DNA from: Chitinophagaceae bacterium
GTDB taxonomy: Bacteria; Bacteroidota; Bacteroidia; Chitinophagales; Chitinophagaceae
Direction of reading: 5' to 3'
Length of the DNA: 55,781 bases
Assembly (NCBI GenBank): GCA_026786345.1
Contig: JAJAYD010000120.1
Coordinates: 1 to 55,781, forward strand
The notes beneath the pieces were generated by a model. That model made no database searches, was not told the origin of the DNA, and saw only the letters and a program-made list of their open reading frames with translations. The translations under genes were made by a program, and so were the position numbers. Positions 8,840 through 17,341 of this stretch are shown one piece after another. Position 1 is the stretch's first letter, and every line of letters starts with the position of its first letter.

Positions 8840-10063
8840 ATGCCTGGTAAATTTTTTAAACACACCGGATTTAGTTCGATCGCAATACACGGCAATCAAA
8901 ACCGGCATCCCAATTCGGCACACTTAACTCCCATCTACGCTACCTCAACCTTTACATTCGATACCGCCGACCAGGGTATGGAACGCTTTGCAGGCATACA
9001 GGATGGCTACATTTACAGCCGGTGGGGCAACCCAACATTTACTGATGCTGAAAATGTAATTGCAAGCCTTGAAACCTTTGGCATTACCAATCCTGATGGC
9101 AGCCCGCTTGAGGTGAAAGCGCTTTTGCATGCCAGCGGACAAGCAGCCATGTCAACCATGTTTTTGTCAAACCTGAAACCCGGTGATAAGATATTAACGC
9201 ATTTCTCATTATATGGTGGCACTTACGAATTACTTACGAAAGTGCTGGGCCAAACTGGAATTGAAACCATTGTTGCCGACCTGCGTGACCTGAATATTGC
9301 GGAAGACCTGATAAAGAAAGATGCCTCGATAAAACTCGTACATATTGAAACACCGGCAAATCCAACCATACAATGTGTTGACATTGCCGAAATAACAAAC
9401 CTAGCAAAGGCACATGGCTTATTGGTTACCGTGGATAACACTTTTGCCACGCCGTATTTGCAATCTCCTTTTCAATTTGGGGTTGATTTTGTTTTTCATT
9501 CAACTACTAAATTCTTAAATGGACATGGCACTGCAATTGGCGGAGTTTTGCTGGGAAGGGATATTGAGTTTATGAAAACAAAGGCAACCAAATGGCATCG
9601 CCTGCTGGGCGGCAGCAGCAACCCCTTTGATGCATTTTTATTAATACAGGGAATGAAAACCCTGGAGTTGCGCATGGAGCGCCACTGCGATAATGCCGTG
9701 CAGGTAGCTGCCTTTCTACAAAAACATCCGGCCGTTGAGAAGGTTAATTTTAACGGCCTGCCTTCTCACCCCGATTACGCAGTTGCTCAAAAACAAATGC
9801 GGCGGCCGGGAGCTATGTTGAGCTTTGAATTGAAGGGAGGATTGACAGCAGGAAAAACATTTATTGACAACCTGCAAATGTGTGTGAGGGCTGTCTCGCT
9901 GGGCACGGTAGATACGCTGCTTTCTCATCCGGCCTCTATGACACATTACGGCGTGCCCAGGGAGGAAAGAATAAAATTTGGCATAACTGATGGCCTTATA
10001 AGAATGAGTGTTGGAATAGAAAATATTGCCGACATTTTAAGAGACCTTGACCAATCTTTATAG
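8840..10063 (+). CDS. Trans-sulfuration family PLP enzyme (cystathionine synthase/lyase or methionine gamma-lyase type)
   Basis: A 407-residue PLP enzyme of the Cys/Met metabolism family. Visible features are YSRWGNPT (about 59-66, cofactor phosphate and neighbouring subunit), LYGGTYELL (Y125), VHIETPANPT, the TVDNTFATPY block with the PLP-ring Asp, and the Schiff-base Lys224 in STTKFLNGHG. Methionine gamma-lyases carry Cys two residues after the active-site Tyr; here it is Gly127. So strict methionine gamma-lyase activity is less likely than a cystathionine or O-acyl-homoserine enzyme. A GNAT gene follows 21 bases later, probably cotranscribed. Confidence 0.88.
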   Translation: MPGKFFKHTGFSSIAIHGNQNRHPNSAHLTPIYATSTFTFDTADQGMERFAGIQDGYIYSRWGNPTFTDAENVIASLETFGITNPDGSPLEVKALLHASGQAAMSTMFLSNLKPGDKILTHFSLYGGTYELLTKVLGQTGIETIVADLRDLNIAEDLIKKDASIKLVHIETPANPTIQCVDIAEITNLAKAHGLLVTVDNTFATPYLQSPFQFGVDFVFHSTTKFLNGHGTAIGGVLLGRDIEFMKTKATKWHRLLGGSSNPFDAFLLIQGMKTLELRMERHCDNAVQVAAFLQKHPAVEKVNFNGLPSHPDYAVAQKQMRRPGAMLSFELKGGLTAGKTFIDNLQMCVRAVSLGTVDTLLSHPASMTHYGVPREERIKFGITDGLIRMSVGIENIADILRDLDQSL

Positions 10064-10084
10064 AGTAAAATACACCAGATTAAA

Positions 10085-10540
10085 ATGGATCAACCAGTTG
10101 TAAGAAGGGCAACAATAAATGATTGCCCACGCATAGTAGAATTGGTAAAGGAACTGGCTTTGTACGAAAAAGCACCTGATGAGGTAACCGTTACACTTGA
10201 CCATTTTACTGAGAGCGGCTTTGGCAAACAGCCGGTCTGGTGGACTTTTGTGGTGGAAGTTAATGGCGTTATACAGGGTTTTGCCTTATACTACATCAGG
10301 TTCAGCACATGGAAGGGGCAACGAATGTATCTTGAAGATTTGCTGGTAACTGAAGAAATGAGGGGCAAAGGTTTGGGCAAATTATTGTTTGACCAATTGA
10401 TAATTGAAGCAAAGGAAAAAGGTTTTACCGGTATTGCCTGGCAGGTTCTTGAATGGAATGAACCAGCTATTAATTTTTATAAAAAATACCAGGCTTCATT
10501 TGACGGAGAATGGGTGAATTGCAGCATTCCTGTTGCTTAA
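10085..10540 (+). CDS. GNAT-family N-acetyltransferase (diamine acetyltransferase-like)
   Basis: A 151-residue GNAT protein. The acetyl-CoA loop is RGKGLGKLL (Q/R-x-x-G-x-G type), preceded by YLEDLLVTEEM, and the C-terminal motif B is WNEPAINFYKKY. The N-terminal IVELVKELALYEKAPDEV and the YLEDL-V strand resemble the spermidine/spermine acetyltransferase branch, but the substrate cannot be fixed by eye. It follows the trans-sulfuration enzyme closely, and a strong hairpin terminator lies downstream. Confidence 0.88.
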   Translation: MDQPVVRRATINDCPRIVELVKELALYEKAPDEVTVTLDHFTESGFGKQPVWWTFVVEVNGVIQGFALYYIRFSTWKGQRMYLEDLLVTEEMRGKGLGKLLFDQLIIEAKEKGFTGIAWQVLEWNEPAINFYKKYQASFDGEWVNCSIPVA

Positions 10541-10600
10541 AATATAAGTCTGGGATTACTCTATTGATGTAGGCAGCATTACATAAACAATCTTCTGCAA

Positions 10601-10634
10601 ACAGATAAGCCCGGCATAAACCGGGCTTATCTGT
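10601..10634. terminator. Bidirectional intrinsic terminator
   Basis: A perfect 14-base inverted repeat (ACAGATAAGCCCGG and its complement) with a 6-base CATAAA loop, followed by TTTAAAATT. It lies between the converging GNAT gene and fabD and can serve both. Confidence 0.85.
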
Positions 10635-10648
10635 TTTAAAATTCCTAC

Positions 10649-11536
10649 TTAATTTCTTCCGTTAACTATGGCTTCTTTATAAATTTTTAATACAAGCCCC
10701 TGAAGTACTTTGCCGGGACCTACCTCTGTAAATTCAGTAGCTCCATCGTTAATCATTGCCTGTACACATTGAGTCCATTTGACAGCGCCGGTCAACTGGT
10801 CTATTAAATTTTGCTGTATTTGCATGGGATCCGTAACTGCTTTTGCAACTACGTTTTGGTAAACAGGGCATGAAGGATTATTGAAGGTTGTGCTATGGAT
10901 GGCTTGTGCCAGTTCTTCTCTTGCAGGTGTCATTAACGGGCTGTGGAAAGCCCCCCCTACGGGTAACACCAAAGCCCGTTTAGCCCCGGCTTCCTTCATT
11001 TTTACACAAGCTATTTCTATGCCTTTTATGCTGCCACTTATTACCAGTTGACCGGGGCAATTATAATTTGCGGGCACTACAATTTCTCCGGTTTCATTTT
11101 GAATTTGATTACAGATTTCTTCGGCCTTTGCATCATCAAGCGCTAAAACTGCCGCCATAGTTGATGGGTTAAGTTCACAAGCTTTTTGCATGGCTCCTGC
11201 TCTTATGATCACCAGTTTTAAACCGTCTTCAAAACTTAAAACACCATTTGCAACAAGAGCCGAAAACTCGCCTAACGAATGACCGGCTACCATATCTGGC
11301 GTAATATTTTCCAGTTTTTTGTAAGCGATCACAGAATGTAAAAACACTGCGGGTTGTGTAACATTGGTTTGTTTTAACTCCTCACCAGTACCAGAAAACA
11401 TTGTGTCCGATAATCGAAATCCTGCTATCTCGTTGGCTTGTTCAAACAATTGTTTGGCCAGGTCGCTGGTGTCGTACAGGTTTCTACCCATCCCTGAAAA
11501 CTGGCTACCCTGGCCAGGGAAAATATAAGCATGCAT
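10649..11536 (-). CDS. fabD: Malonyl-CoA:ACP transacylase
   Basis: A 295-residue acyltransferase that loads malonyl onto acyl-carrier protein for fatty-acid elongation. FPGQGSQ is at 6-12, the nucleophile Ser87 in GHSLGEFSAL, and the catalytic His in GGAFHSPLM. The QQNLIDQLTGAVKW and EVGPGKVLQGL blocks near the C-terminus are typical. Length is normal. It has its own -7 element (TACTTTTG) just upstream and is not next to fabH. Confidence 0.95.
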   Translation of the reverse strand: MHAYIFPGQGSQFSGMGRNLYDTSDLAKQLFEQANEIAGFRLSDTMFSGTGEELKQTNVTQPAVFLHSVIAYKKLENITPDMVAGHSLGEFSALVANGVLSFEDGLKLVIIRAGAMQKACELNPSTMAAVLALDDAKAEEICNQIQNETGEIVVPANYNCPGQLVISGSIKGIEIACVKMKEAGAKRALVLPVGGAFHSPLMTPAREELAQAIHSTTFNNPSCPVYQNVVAKAVTDPMQIQQNLIDQLTGAVKWTQCVQAMINDGATEFTEVGPGKVLQGLVLKIYKEAIVNGRN

Positions 11537-11552
11537 CGTGTTAGAATTTGCC

Positions 11553-11560
11553 CAAAAGTA
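11553..11560 (-). promoter_or_regulatory. -7 element before fabD
   Basis: On the minus strand TACTTTTG matches TAnnTTTG, 17 bases before the fabD ATG, giving a very short leader. No clear -33 box. Confidence 0.5.
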
Positions 11561-11660
11561 AGATAGCAGGGTAATTAATTGGTTCTCTTCTTTGCATTAT
11601 TTCAAGCATACCCTTCAGGCATTATTCAATAAAATTTCAGAAATGATTCGAAACAAAAAA

Positions 11661-11681
11661 CCCTGGCTACAATTGCCAGGG
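11661..11681 (-). terminator. Intrinsic terminator of the queD-queD-folE unit
   Basis: CCCTGGC and GCCAGGG pair around a 7-base loop. On the minus strand the stem is followed by TTTTTTG, 25 bases past the folE stop. Confidence 0.8.
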
Positions 11682-11705
11682 CTTATAAAATAGTTGATCT
11701 TGTTT

Positions 11706-12302
11706 TTAACTCAGCTTAGATGATATCAGTTTTAAAAACTCTGTTCGCGTGCTATAATTCTCAAACTCACCCGAAAAAGCAGAAGTAGTTGTATAGGAGT
11801 TTTGTTTTTGTACACCCCTTTGCATCATACATAAGTGTGCAGCTTCAATAACTACAGCCACCCCTAATGGGTTAAGACTTTCCTTAATAGCTGCTAATAT
11901 TTGGGTGGTCAAACGCTCCTGAACCTGTAGTCTCCTGCTGTACACATCTACTACACGGGCAAGTTTGCTAAGTCCTGTTATATATCCATTTGGTATATAA
12001 GCAATATGTGCCTTACCAAAAAAAGGAAGCATATGATGTTCGCACATACTGTACAATTCTATATTTTTCACCAACACCATTTCACTCACATCTTCATGAA
12101 ATTTAGCTGAGTCCAAAATTGCTTTTGCATCCTGGTTGTATCCCTGAGTCATAAACTGCATTGCCTTGGCAATCCGTTCCGGGGTTTTTTCAAGTCCTTC
12201 CCTATCCGCATCCTCACCTAATAACTTTATGGTTTCCCGATAGTGGTGCTTCAATCCTTCTGTTACATCCTCATCGTAGCTTTCTACCTTTTTATATGCC
12301 AT
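11706..12302 (-). CDS. folE: GTP cyclohydrolase I
   Basis: A 198-residue enzyme converting GTP to 7,8-dihydroneopterin triphosphate, the entry step of folate, pterin and queuosine synthesis. The zinc ligands are C87 and H90 ([13 protein letters not shown]) and C158 ([10 protein letters not shown]). [24 protein letters not shown] and [12 protein letters not shown] are all present. Length is standard. It is the last gene of a minus-strand run after two 6-pyruvoyl-tetrahydropterin synthase-like genes, which use its product, and a clear terminator follows. Confidence 0.96.
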   Translation of the reverse strand: MAYKKVESYDEDVTEGLKHHYRETIKLLGEDADREGLEKTPERIAKAMQFMTQGYNQDAKAILDSAKFHEDVSEMVLVKNIELYSMCEHHMLPFFGKAHIAYIPNGYITGLSKLARVVDVYSRRLQVQERLTTQILAAIKESLNPLGVAVVIEAAHLCMMQRGVQKQNSYTTTSAFSGEFENYSTRTEFLKLISSKLS

Positions 12303-12349
12303 AGTTCTAAATTTAATCAGCCAATTAATTTACTATTCCAATCAATTAC

Positions 12350-12766
12350 CTACGATACCGGGTACTCCACAAAGTTTCTTTCCGTTTCGTACAATCTTAT
12401 TTGTAATTCAAGGTGGGTATCAATCTTCGCACGAAGAATGTTGTAGATGACTATCGAAATATTTTCTGCTGATGGATTTACATTTTTGAACTCTGCAGTG
12501 TCAAGATTTAAGTTTTTATGATCGAACCTTTTTAACACATTATCGTCAATCAAATCGCTTAAATATTTAAGGTCGATCACATATCCCGTATGTTCATCCG
12601 GCACGCCAACCACTTTTACAATCAGCTCATAGTTATGTCCATGATAATTGGCGTTGTTACACTTTCCAAAAACCTTTTGATTGGTAGCTTCATCCCATAT
12701 TGGATTGTTAAGCCTGTGAGCCGCATTAAAATGTTCCTTTCTGTAAACAGCTACTTTGTTGTTCAT
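12350..12766 (-). CDS. queD: 6-carboxytetrahydropterin synthase / PTPS-like, paralogue 1
   Basis: A 138-residue T-fold protein. Zinc histidines are H17 (FNAAH) and H42/H44 (YHGHNY), with the active-site C36 in FGKCNNANYHGH. The Asp-His pair is in FDHKNLN and the substrate-anchoring Glu in YETERN. All catalytic residues are present. The family makes 6-carboxytetrahydropterin for queuosine or pyruvoyl-tetrahydropterin for biopterin, which cannot be separated here. It lies 47 bases upstream of folE and 63 downstream of a second copy of the same family. Confidence 0.88.
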   Translation of the reverse strand: MNNKVAVYRKEHFNAAHRLNNPIWDEATNQKVFGKCNNANYHGHNYELIVKVVGVPDEHTGYVIDLKYLSDLIDDNVLKRFDHKNLNLDTAEFKNVNPSAENISIVIYNILRAKIDTHLELQIRLYETERNFVEYPVS

Positions 12767-12829
12767 ATTAATTTACTTAACGCTGAATTATGTAAATGGT
12801 TTGCAGCAGGGGTTTGTAATAATGTTTAC

Positions 12830-13240
12830 TCAATCTCCAAAATACTCCACATATATCCGCGGTGTTTCATACAACTTTATACAATGCAAATGCACTTCTT
12901 CAGGCAGGTGCGGCGCTATTTGTTGCCATATAGCGGCTGCTAAATTTTCGGTACTGCACATTTTTCCAAGCAAAAAATCCACATCCAGGTTTAAATTTTT
13001 ATGATCCAGTTTTTGTATCGCATGTGCCTGTATTATTTTGCTTAGCTTCTTAACATCAAATAAAAAACCGGTTTCTGCATTTACTTCACCCTTAATGGTT
13101 ACATATAAATCAAAATTATGACCATGCCAGTTCTCGTTAGCACACACCCCAAACATTTCCTCGTTTTTCCCAGGCGACCAATTGGGATTGTATAACTTAT
13201 GTGCAGCGTTAAAATGCTCCACCCTTGTGAGATACACCAT
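12830..13240 (-). CDS. 6-carboxytetrahydropterin synthase / PTPS-like, paralogue 2
   Basis: A 136-residue paralogue of the adjacent downstream gene. H14 (HFNAAH), C33 (FGVCANENWHGH), H39, H41, LDHKNLN and the Glu in LYETPR are all kept. The two proteins align along their whole length but differ at many positions, so this is an old duplication, not a recent one. One copy may serve queuosine and the other a different pterin, but that is inference. It is first in the queD-queD-folE run. Confidence 0.86.
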   Translation of the reverse strand: MVYLTRVEHFNAAHKLYNPNWSPGKNEEMFGVCANENWHGHNFDLYVTIKGEVNAETGFLFDVKKLSKIIQAHAIQKLDHKNLNLDVDFLLGKMCSTENLAAAIWQQIAPHLPEEVHLHCIKLYETPRIYVEYFGD

Positions 13241-13325
13241 TCAATCTTAAATTTTGGTAAAGGTAATATTTGAAAACCAAAGCAATTGGCAGGGGTTCAT
13301 TCCAAATTATGGCGTAGTGATTTTT

Positions 13326-13442
13326 GAAAAGTGCGTAAGAAAAGCCGCCTTAGAAAGATACAGTAGAAGTGAGTTCCGATAAACCGGAATTAAAATGACA
13401 CAACCGGAGTTGCACAAGGTCACTTCTGCCGGCAACCAAAAA
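13326..13442 (+). repeat. R1 dispersed hairpin repeat, copy C
   Basis: The near match of copy B, with the hairpin at 13374-13389. It lies in the leader of mqnB. A false N-terminal extension of mqnB from 13395 would be encoded mostly by this repeat. Confidence 0.8.
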
Positions 13443-13502
13443 ATAGCACCAATTTGTAATGCACTCATTGGCAGGCAAGCCCATAAACCCGACATTTGCA
13501 AA

Positions 13503-14198
13503 ATGAAAATAGCCGTTGTTGCTGCTACCCCATTTGAGTTGATGCATATAGAGAAGCAGGCCAGGCAATTACCAAATTTTAGGGATAGCGTACAGGTTAC
13601 TTTTCATACCACAGGGGTGGGAATTTTGGCTTCCACTTACCAGTTGACAATGCTTGTTAAAAACCTTCAGCCGGACATTATAATACAAGCGGGCATTGCA
13701 GGAAGCTTTGATGTAAACTTACCAATTGGAAATATAGTAGTGGTAGAAAAGGAATATAACGGCGATGTAGGTGTTGTAGAAAACGATGCTTTTAAAGATG
13801 TATTTGACATGAAGCTGGTTGAAGCAAATGAATTTCCATTTGAGGTAAAAGCATTGGTGAATCCATGGTTGAAAAATTTAAACCTGTTAACGTTTAAAGA
13901 AATAAATGGCGTAACAGTTAATGAAATTACTACCAGCCATGACCGAATTACCCAACTTAAACAGAAGTATAATTGCAGCATTGAAAGTATGGAAGGCGCT
14001 GCCTTACATTATGTTTGTCTTCAAACCAACACACCTTTTATGCAGGTAAGAGCCATCAGCAATTATGTTGGAGAACGCAATAAAACCAAATGGAATATTA
14101 AACTTGCGCTGGACCAACTGGCACATTCAACTGCAAGCCTTATTCAATTGTTAGCAGATGAGAACCGATCAATCCGTAATGAAGAAATCAATTTGTAA
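13503..14198 (+). CDS. mqnB: Futalosine hydrolase
   Basis: A 231-residue nucleosidase of the futalosine route to menaquinone. It hydrolyses futalosine to dehypoxanthine futalosine and hypoxanthine. I chose the Met at 13503 (MKIAVVAATPFEL) because the open frame upstream runs through repeat R1. Features are VAATPFEL at the start, QAGIAGSFD (the nucleoside-phosphorylase glycine motif), and ESMEGAALHYVC with the ribose-binding Met-Glu, followed by MQVRAISNYVGER. mqnD follows 17 bases later, which supports the assignment. Confidence 0.9.
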   Translation: MKIAVVAATPFELMHIEKQARQLPNFRDSVQVTFHTTGVGILASTYQLTMLVKNLQPDIIIQAGIAGSFDVNLPIGNIVVVEKEYNGDVGVVENDAFKDVFDMKLVEANEFPFEVKALVNPWLKNLNLLTFKEINGVTVNEITTSHDRITQLKQKYNCSIESMEGAALHYVCLQTNTPFMQVRAISNYVGERNKTKWNIKLALDQLAHSTASLIQLLADENRSIRNEEINL

Positions 14199-14215
14199 TT
14201 AAAAAAGATTTACCC

Positions 14216-15052
14216 TTGAAATTAACCTTAGGCTTTAGCCCCTGCCCCAACGATACATTTATTTTTGATGCTTTAGTTAATAGGAAAATTGATACAGAAG
14301 GCCTTGATTTTTCAGTGCAACTCGAAGACGTACAAACTTTAAATGCATGGGCTATCGGCGGCAATCTCGACATATCGAAAATTAGTTATGGAGTGCTGCC
14401 CTTGTTATTAGATGAATACAAGTTATTGCGCAGTGGCGGGGCATTGGGTAAAGGCGTTGGACCATTGCTAATTGCACGAAAAGATGTTAGCGATTTACAG
14501 TCTGATATTGCAAACATGCAAATTGCCATTCCCGGAAAAAACACAACAGCGCACCTGTTGTTTTCTATGGCTTTTCCACAAGCAACAAACAAAACGTTTT
14601 TAGTTTTTAACCAGATAGAAGAGGCGGTTTTAAGCGGCGCTACAGATGCTGGTGTAATCATTCATGAAAACCGTTTTACTTACCAGGATAAAGGCCTGGT
14701 TAAGCTGATTGATTTAGGTAATTATTGGGAAGAGCAAACGAATGCGCCCATACCGCTGGGTGGCATTGTTATGCGTAAAGAAATTTCCGGAAAGATTATT
14801 GAAACGGTTAACAAACTTATTAGGCAGAGTGTAGCCTATGCATTCGAAAATTACCCCTTTATAACAGACTATGTTAGGCAGCATGCACAGGAAATGGATG
14901 AAGAGGTGATGCGCAAACACATTGATCTGTATGTAAATGATTATTCAATTGACCTGGGTGAAACCGGCAAAAAAGCAGTGCAAAAATTAATGGATGTTTA
15001 TGCGCAAATTAACGGCTTACCGGTTATTGATAACCAGGATTACCTCGCCTGA
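14216..15052 (+). CDS. mqnD: 1,4-dihydroxy-6-naphthoate synthase
   Basis: A 278-residue periplasmic-binding-protein-fold enzyme of the futalosine menaquinone pathway, converting cyclic dehypoxanthine futalosine to 1,4-dihydroxy-6-naphthoate. The start is TTG at 14216, because LTLGFSPCPNDTFIFDAL is the normal N-terminus and no ATG is near. DISKISYGVLP, LRSGGALGKGVGPLL and GVIIHENRFTY are typical. It is directly downstream of mqnB and probably coupled to it. mqnA, mqnC and mqnE are not in the window. Confidence 0.93.
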   Translation: MKLTLGFSPCPNDTFIFDALVNRKIDTEGLDFSVQLEDVQTLNAWAIGGNLDISKISYGVLPLLLDEYKLLRSGGALGKGVGPLLIARKDVSDLQSDIANMQIAIPGKNTTAHLLFSMAFPQATNKTFLVFNQIEEAVLSGATDAGVIIHENRFTYQDKGLVKLIDLGNYWEEQTNAPIPLGGIVMRKEISGKIIETVNKLIRQSVAYAFENYPFITDYVRQHAQEMDEEVMRKHIDLYVNDYSIDLGETGKKAVQKLMDVYAQINGLPVIDNQDYLA

Positions 15053-15081
15053 CATGCCTATTCTATAATCTGAAAAAATCT

Positions 15082-16389
15082 TTACTTTTTTAAAGTTTTA
15101 GCGTACACTTCCAAAGCTCTTTTACGGGCAATTTCGTGTTCAACTATGGGTTTAGGGTAAGTAAATTCCTGAAACTCCGGTACCCATTTTTTTATATAGG
15201 TAAGTTGTTTATCAAATTTTTCTGTCTGCAGGTAGGGATTGAAAATGCGGAAGTACGGCGCTGCATCTACCCCACTTCCGGCAGCCCATTGCCAACCACC
15301 GTTATTGCTGGCGAGGTCAAAATCCAGCAGCTTTTGTGCAAAATAAGCTTCGCCCCAACGCCAGTCGATCAGTAGGTGTTTGGTAAGAAAAGATGCCACA
15401 ATCATACGAACCCTGTTGTGCATAAAACCAGTGGCATTTAATTCCCTCATACCGGCATCAACTATAGGATAGCCTGTTGAACCCTCGCACCAGTGCTTAA
15501 ATTCATTTTCGTTATTGCGCCATTCTATGTGTTCATATTCGGTTCGGAAAGCATGCCCCCTACCTACCCTTGGAAAGTGCCAAAGGATCATCTGGTAAAA
15601 ATCCCGCCATATTAATTCGTTCAGGTAAGTTTCGTTCAAGCCTTGAGCAATGGATGCCAGTTGACGGATGCTAATGGTTCCAAACCGCAGGTGTACACCC
15701 AGCCTTGAAGTGCTTTTTTCGTTACCGGGAAAGTTCCTGTTTTCACTGTATTTTCTAACAATGTCTTGGTGCAGCATTTGAGAGGGAAAAGGTTGGTCTA
15801 CGGGTTGGAAACCCATCTGCTGCAATGTTGGTATAGGCAATGCTTCCTGCTTGTAAAAAGCAGATTTATGCTCACATGGATAGGATTTCAGGTTGAAATC
15901 TTTTAAAGTGGCTTTCCACTTTCTACTATAGGGAGTAAACACGGTATAAGGCGTTCCATCATCTTTTAGCACCTCATCTTTTTCTAAAATTACATGGTCT
16001 TTAAAGGTGGAGAATTGAACCTTATTTAATGCTAAAATCTTTTTAATTTCTGCATCTCTTTCTTTAGCATAAGACTCATAATCGTGATTGGTAAAAACAG
16101 TATCAACTTCGTATTTTTTGAACAATGCTGAAAATACTTCGCTTGGAAAACCATAAATAACTTCCATTGAACTGCCTTGCTTTAAAAGACCGTCATTCAT
16201 CTCAACAATGGCTGCTCTTATAAACTCAACTCTCCTATCTCTTTTGTCTTCCAGCAGATCCAAAATATCTCTGTCAAAAATAAAAACGGGTACAACCGGC
16301 TTACCTGCTTTGAGCGCATAATATAAGGCCGCATTATCCTGCAATCGCAAGTCTCTTCTAAACCAAATGATGTTTACGCTCTGTGCCAT
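15082..16389 (-). CDS. phrB: Deoxyribodipyrimidine photolyase (cryptochrome/photolyase family)
   Basis: A 435-residue light-driven DNA repair enzyme that reverses pyrimidine dimers. The N-terminal antenna domain opens with NIIWFRRDLRLQDNAAL. The C-terminal FAD domain has TSRLGVHLRFGTIS, ELIWRDFYQ, GYPIVDAGMREL and the block LLDFDLASNNGGWQW followed by GVDAAPYFRIFNP. These fit class I CPD photolyases. A cryptochrome-like or (6-4) function cannot be excluded by eye. It lies 43 bases downstream of the PabC-like gene on the same strand. Confidence 0.93.
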   Translation of the reverse strand: MAQSVNIIWFRRDLRLQDNAALYYALKAGKPVVPVFIFDRDILDLLEDKRDRRVEFIRAAIVEMNDGLLKQGSSMEVIYGFPSEVFSALFKKYEVDTVFTNHDYESYAKERDAEIKKILALNKVQFSTFKDHVILEKDEVLKDDGTPYTVFTPYSRKWKATLKDFNLKSYPCEHKSAFYKQEALPIPTLQQMGFQPVDQPFPSQMLHQDIVRKYSENRNFPGNEKSTSRLGVHLRFGTISIRQLASIAQGLNETYLNELIWRDFYQMILWHFPRVGRGHAFRTEYEHIEWRNNENEFKHWCEGSTGYPIVDAGMRELNATGFMHNRVRMIVASFLTKHLLIDWRWGEAYFAQKLLDFDLASNNGGWQWAAGSGVDAAPYFRIFNPYLQTEKFDKQLTYIKKWVPEFQEFTYPKPIVEHEIARKRALEVYAKTLKK

Positions 16390-16432
16390 TTATGAACATT
16401 TTTCTTTCTAACAGGAATTTTGCATAAAGGTT

Positions 16433-17281
16433 TTACAACCCAGGAAGTGGCTCGATTAATTGCTTGTGAATTTGTGCTGCTATTGTATGGGTATACTGCT
16501 GATCGCCAAAACTTTTTACCCATTTAATTCCGTAAATGGCATTGGTAAAAAAAACCTCGGAGGCCTGTTGTATGTCCCCTACAGTTAACGAAGTTTCAAC
16601 GCACGGCATACCGATAGATGGCAAATGTTCTATAAGATATTTGCGGGTTACACCGCTTACCGGGCCATCGCTTAACGGTGGAGTTTTGATAATTCCGTCA
16701 TGAACAATAAATACATTGGCTATTGTGGAGTCAGCTATAAAATTATAAGGATTGGTGAGCAAACAATCGTTTAATTTTTCACTTTTGGCCCACAAGGCAG
16801 CCATTGCATAACAGAGATAATTATTGCTTTTGACAAAAGAAAATTCGTCGCATACTTTACGTGCCCTGGTATAGACATCAGTCACCAAACCATTTTCATT
16901 TAATTGATTAATAGAAGTTTGTAATGGCCAGCTTTGAATGAGATGATTTGGATAATGACTTACCTGGTCATACACTCCCCCATCGCCCCGGTAAATGGTT
17001 ATTCTAACTCTCGCCAGCTTTTGATGATTGTTTTTAATTACGAGTTGTTCGATAAGATTTTCAAAATAGCCAGGGCTTAGGTTGGCAGGTTGGTCAAAGC
17101 CAAGTAAAGGCAACGAAGAAAAAAGCCTCGCAAAGTGATAATCTTTTAAATTGATTTTTTGGTTTACCACTTTAATGGTTTCAAAAAAACCATCTCCATA
17201 CCTAAACGAGCGGTTATTGGGCGAGATACAAATCGCCTCTTCCTTTAAAATCTTTCCATTGACTACAGCATAGGTTGACAT
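16433..17281 (-). CDS. Aminotransferase class IV (PabC / branched-chain aminotransferase-like)
   Basis: A 282-residue fold-type IV PLP enzyme. SFRYGDGFFETIKV at about 25-38 and the presumed PLP Lys151 (FVKSNNYLCYAM) are clear, as are NPYNFIADSTIANVF and PVSGVTRKYLIE. Family members are 4-amino-4-deoxychorismate lyase (folate pABA), branched-chain or D-amino-acid aminotransferases. The short length and sequence style lean toward a PabC-like lyase, with modest certainty. It probably shares a transcript with the photolyase downstream. Confidence 0.85.
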   Translation of the reverse strand: MSTYAVVNGKILKEEAICISPNNRSFRYGDGFFETIKVVNQKINLKDYHFARLFSSLPLLGFDQPANLSPGYFENLIEQLVIKNNHQKLARVRITIYRGDGGVYDQVSHYPNHLIQSWPLQTSINQLNENGLVTDVYTRARKVCDEFSFVKSNNYLCYAMAALWAKSEKLNDCLLTNPYNFIADSTIANVFIVHDGIIKTPPLSDGPVSGVTRKYLIEHLPSIGMPCVETSLTVGDIQQASEVFFTNAIYGIKWVKSFGDQQYTHTIAAQIHKQLIEPLPGL

Positions 17282-17302
17282 ATACCAAATAAAAACAAAA
17301 AA

Positions 17303-17318
17303 CCCGACTAATGCCGGG
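17303..17318 (-). terminator. Weak intrinsic terminator of the first response regulator
   Basis: On the minus strand CCCG and CGGG pair around an 8-base loop, extended by an A-T and a G-T pair, and are followed by TTTTTTGTTTTT. It lies just past the stop at 17342. Confidence 0.6.
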
Positions 17319-17341
17319 CTTTATGATTTTAAAAGGCTAAT

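Noticed and set aside
13395..13502. N-terminal extension of mqnB
   Set aside because: The extra 36 codons run mainly through repeat R1, and the family starts at MKIAVVAATPFEL.
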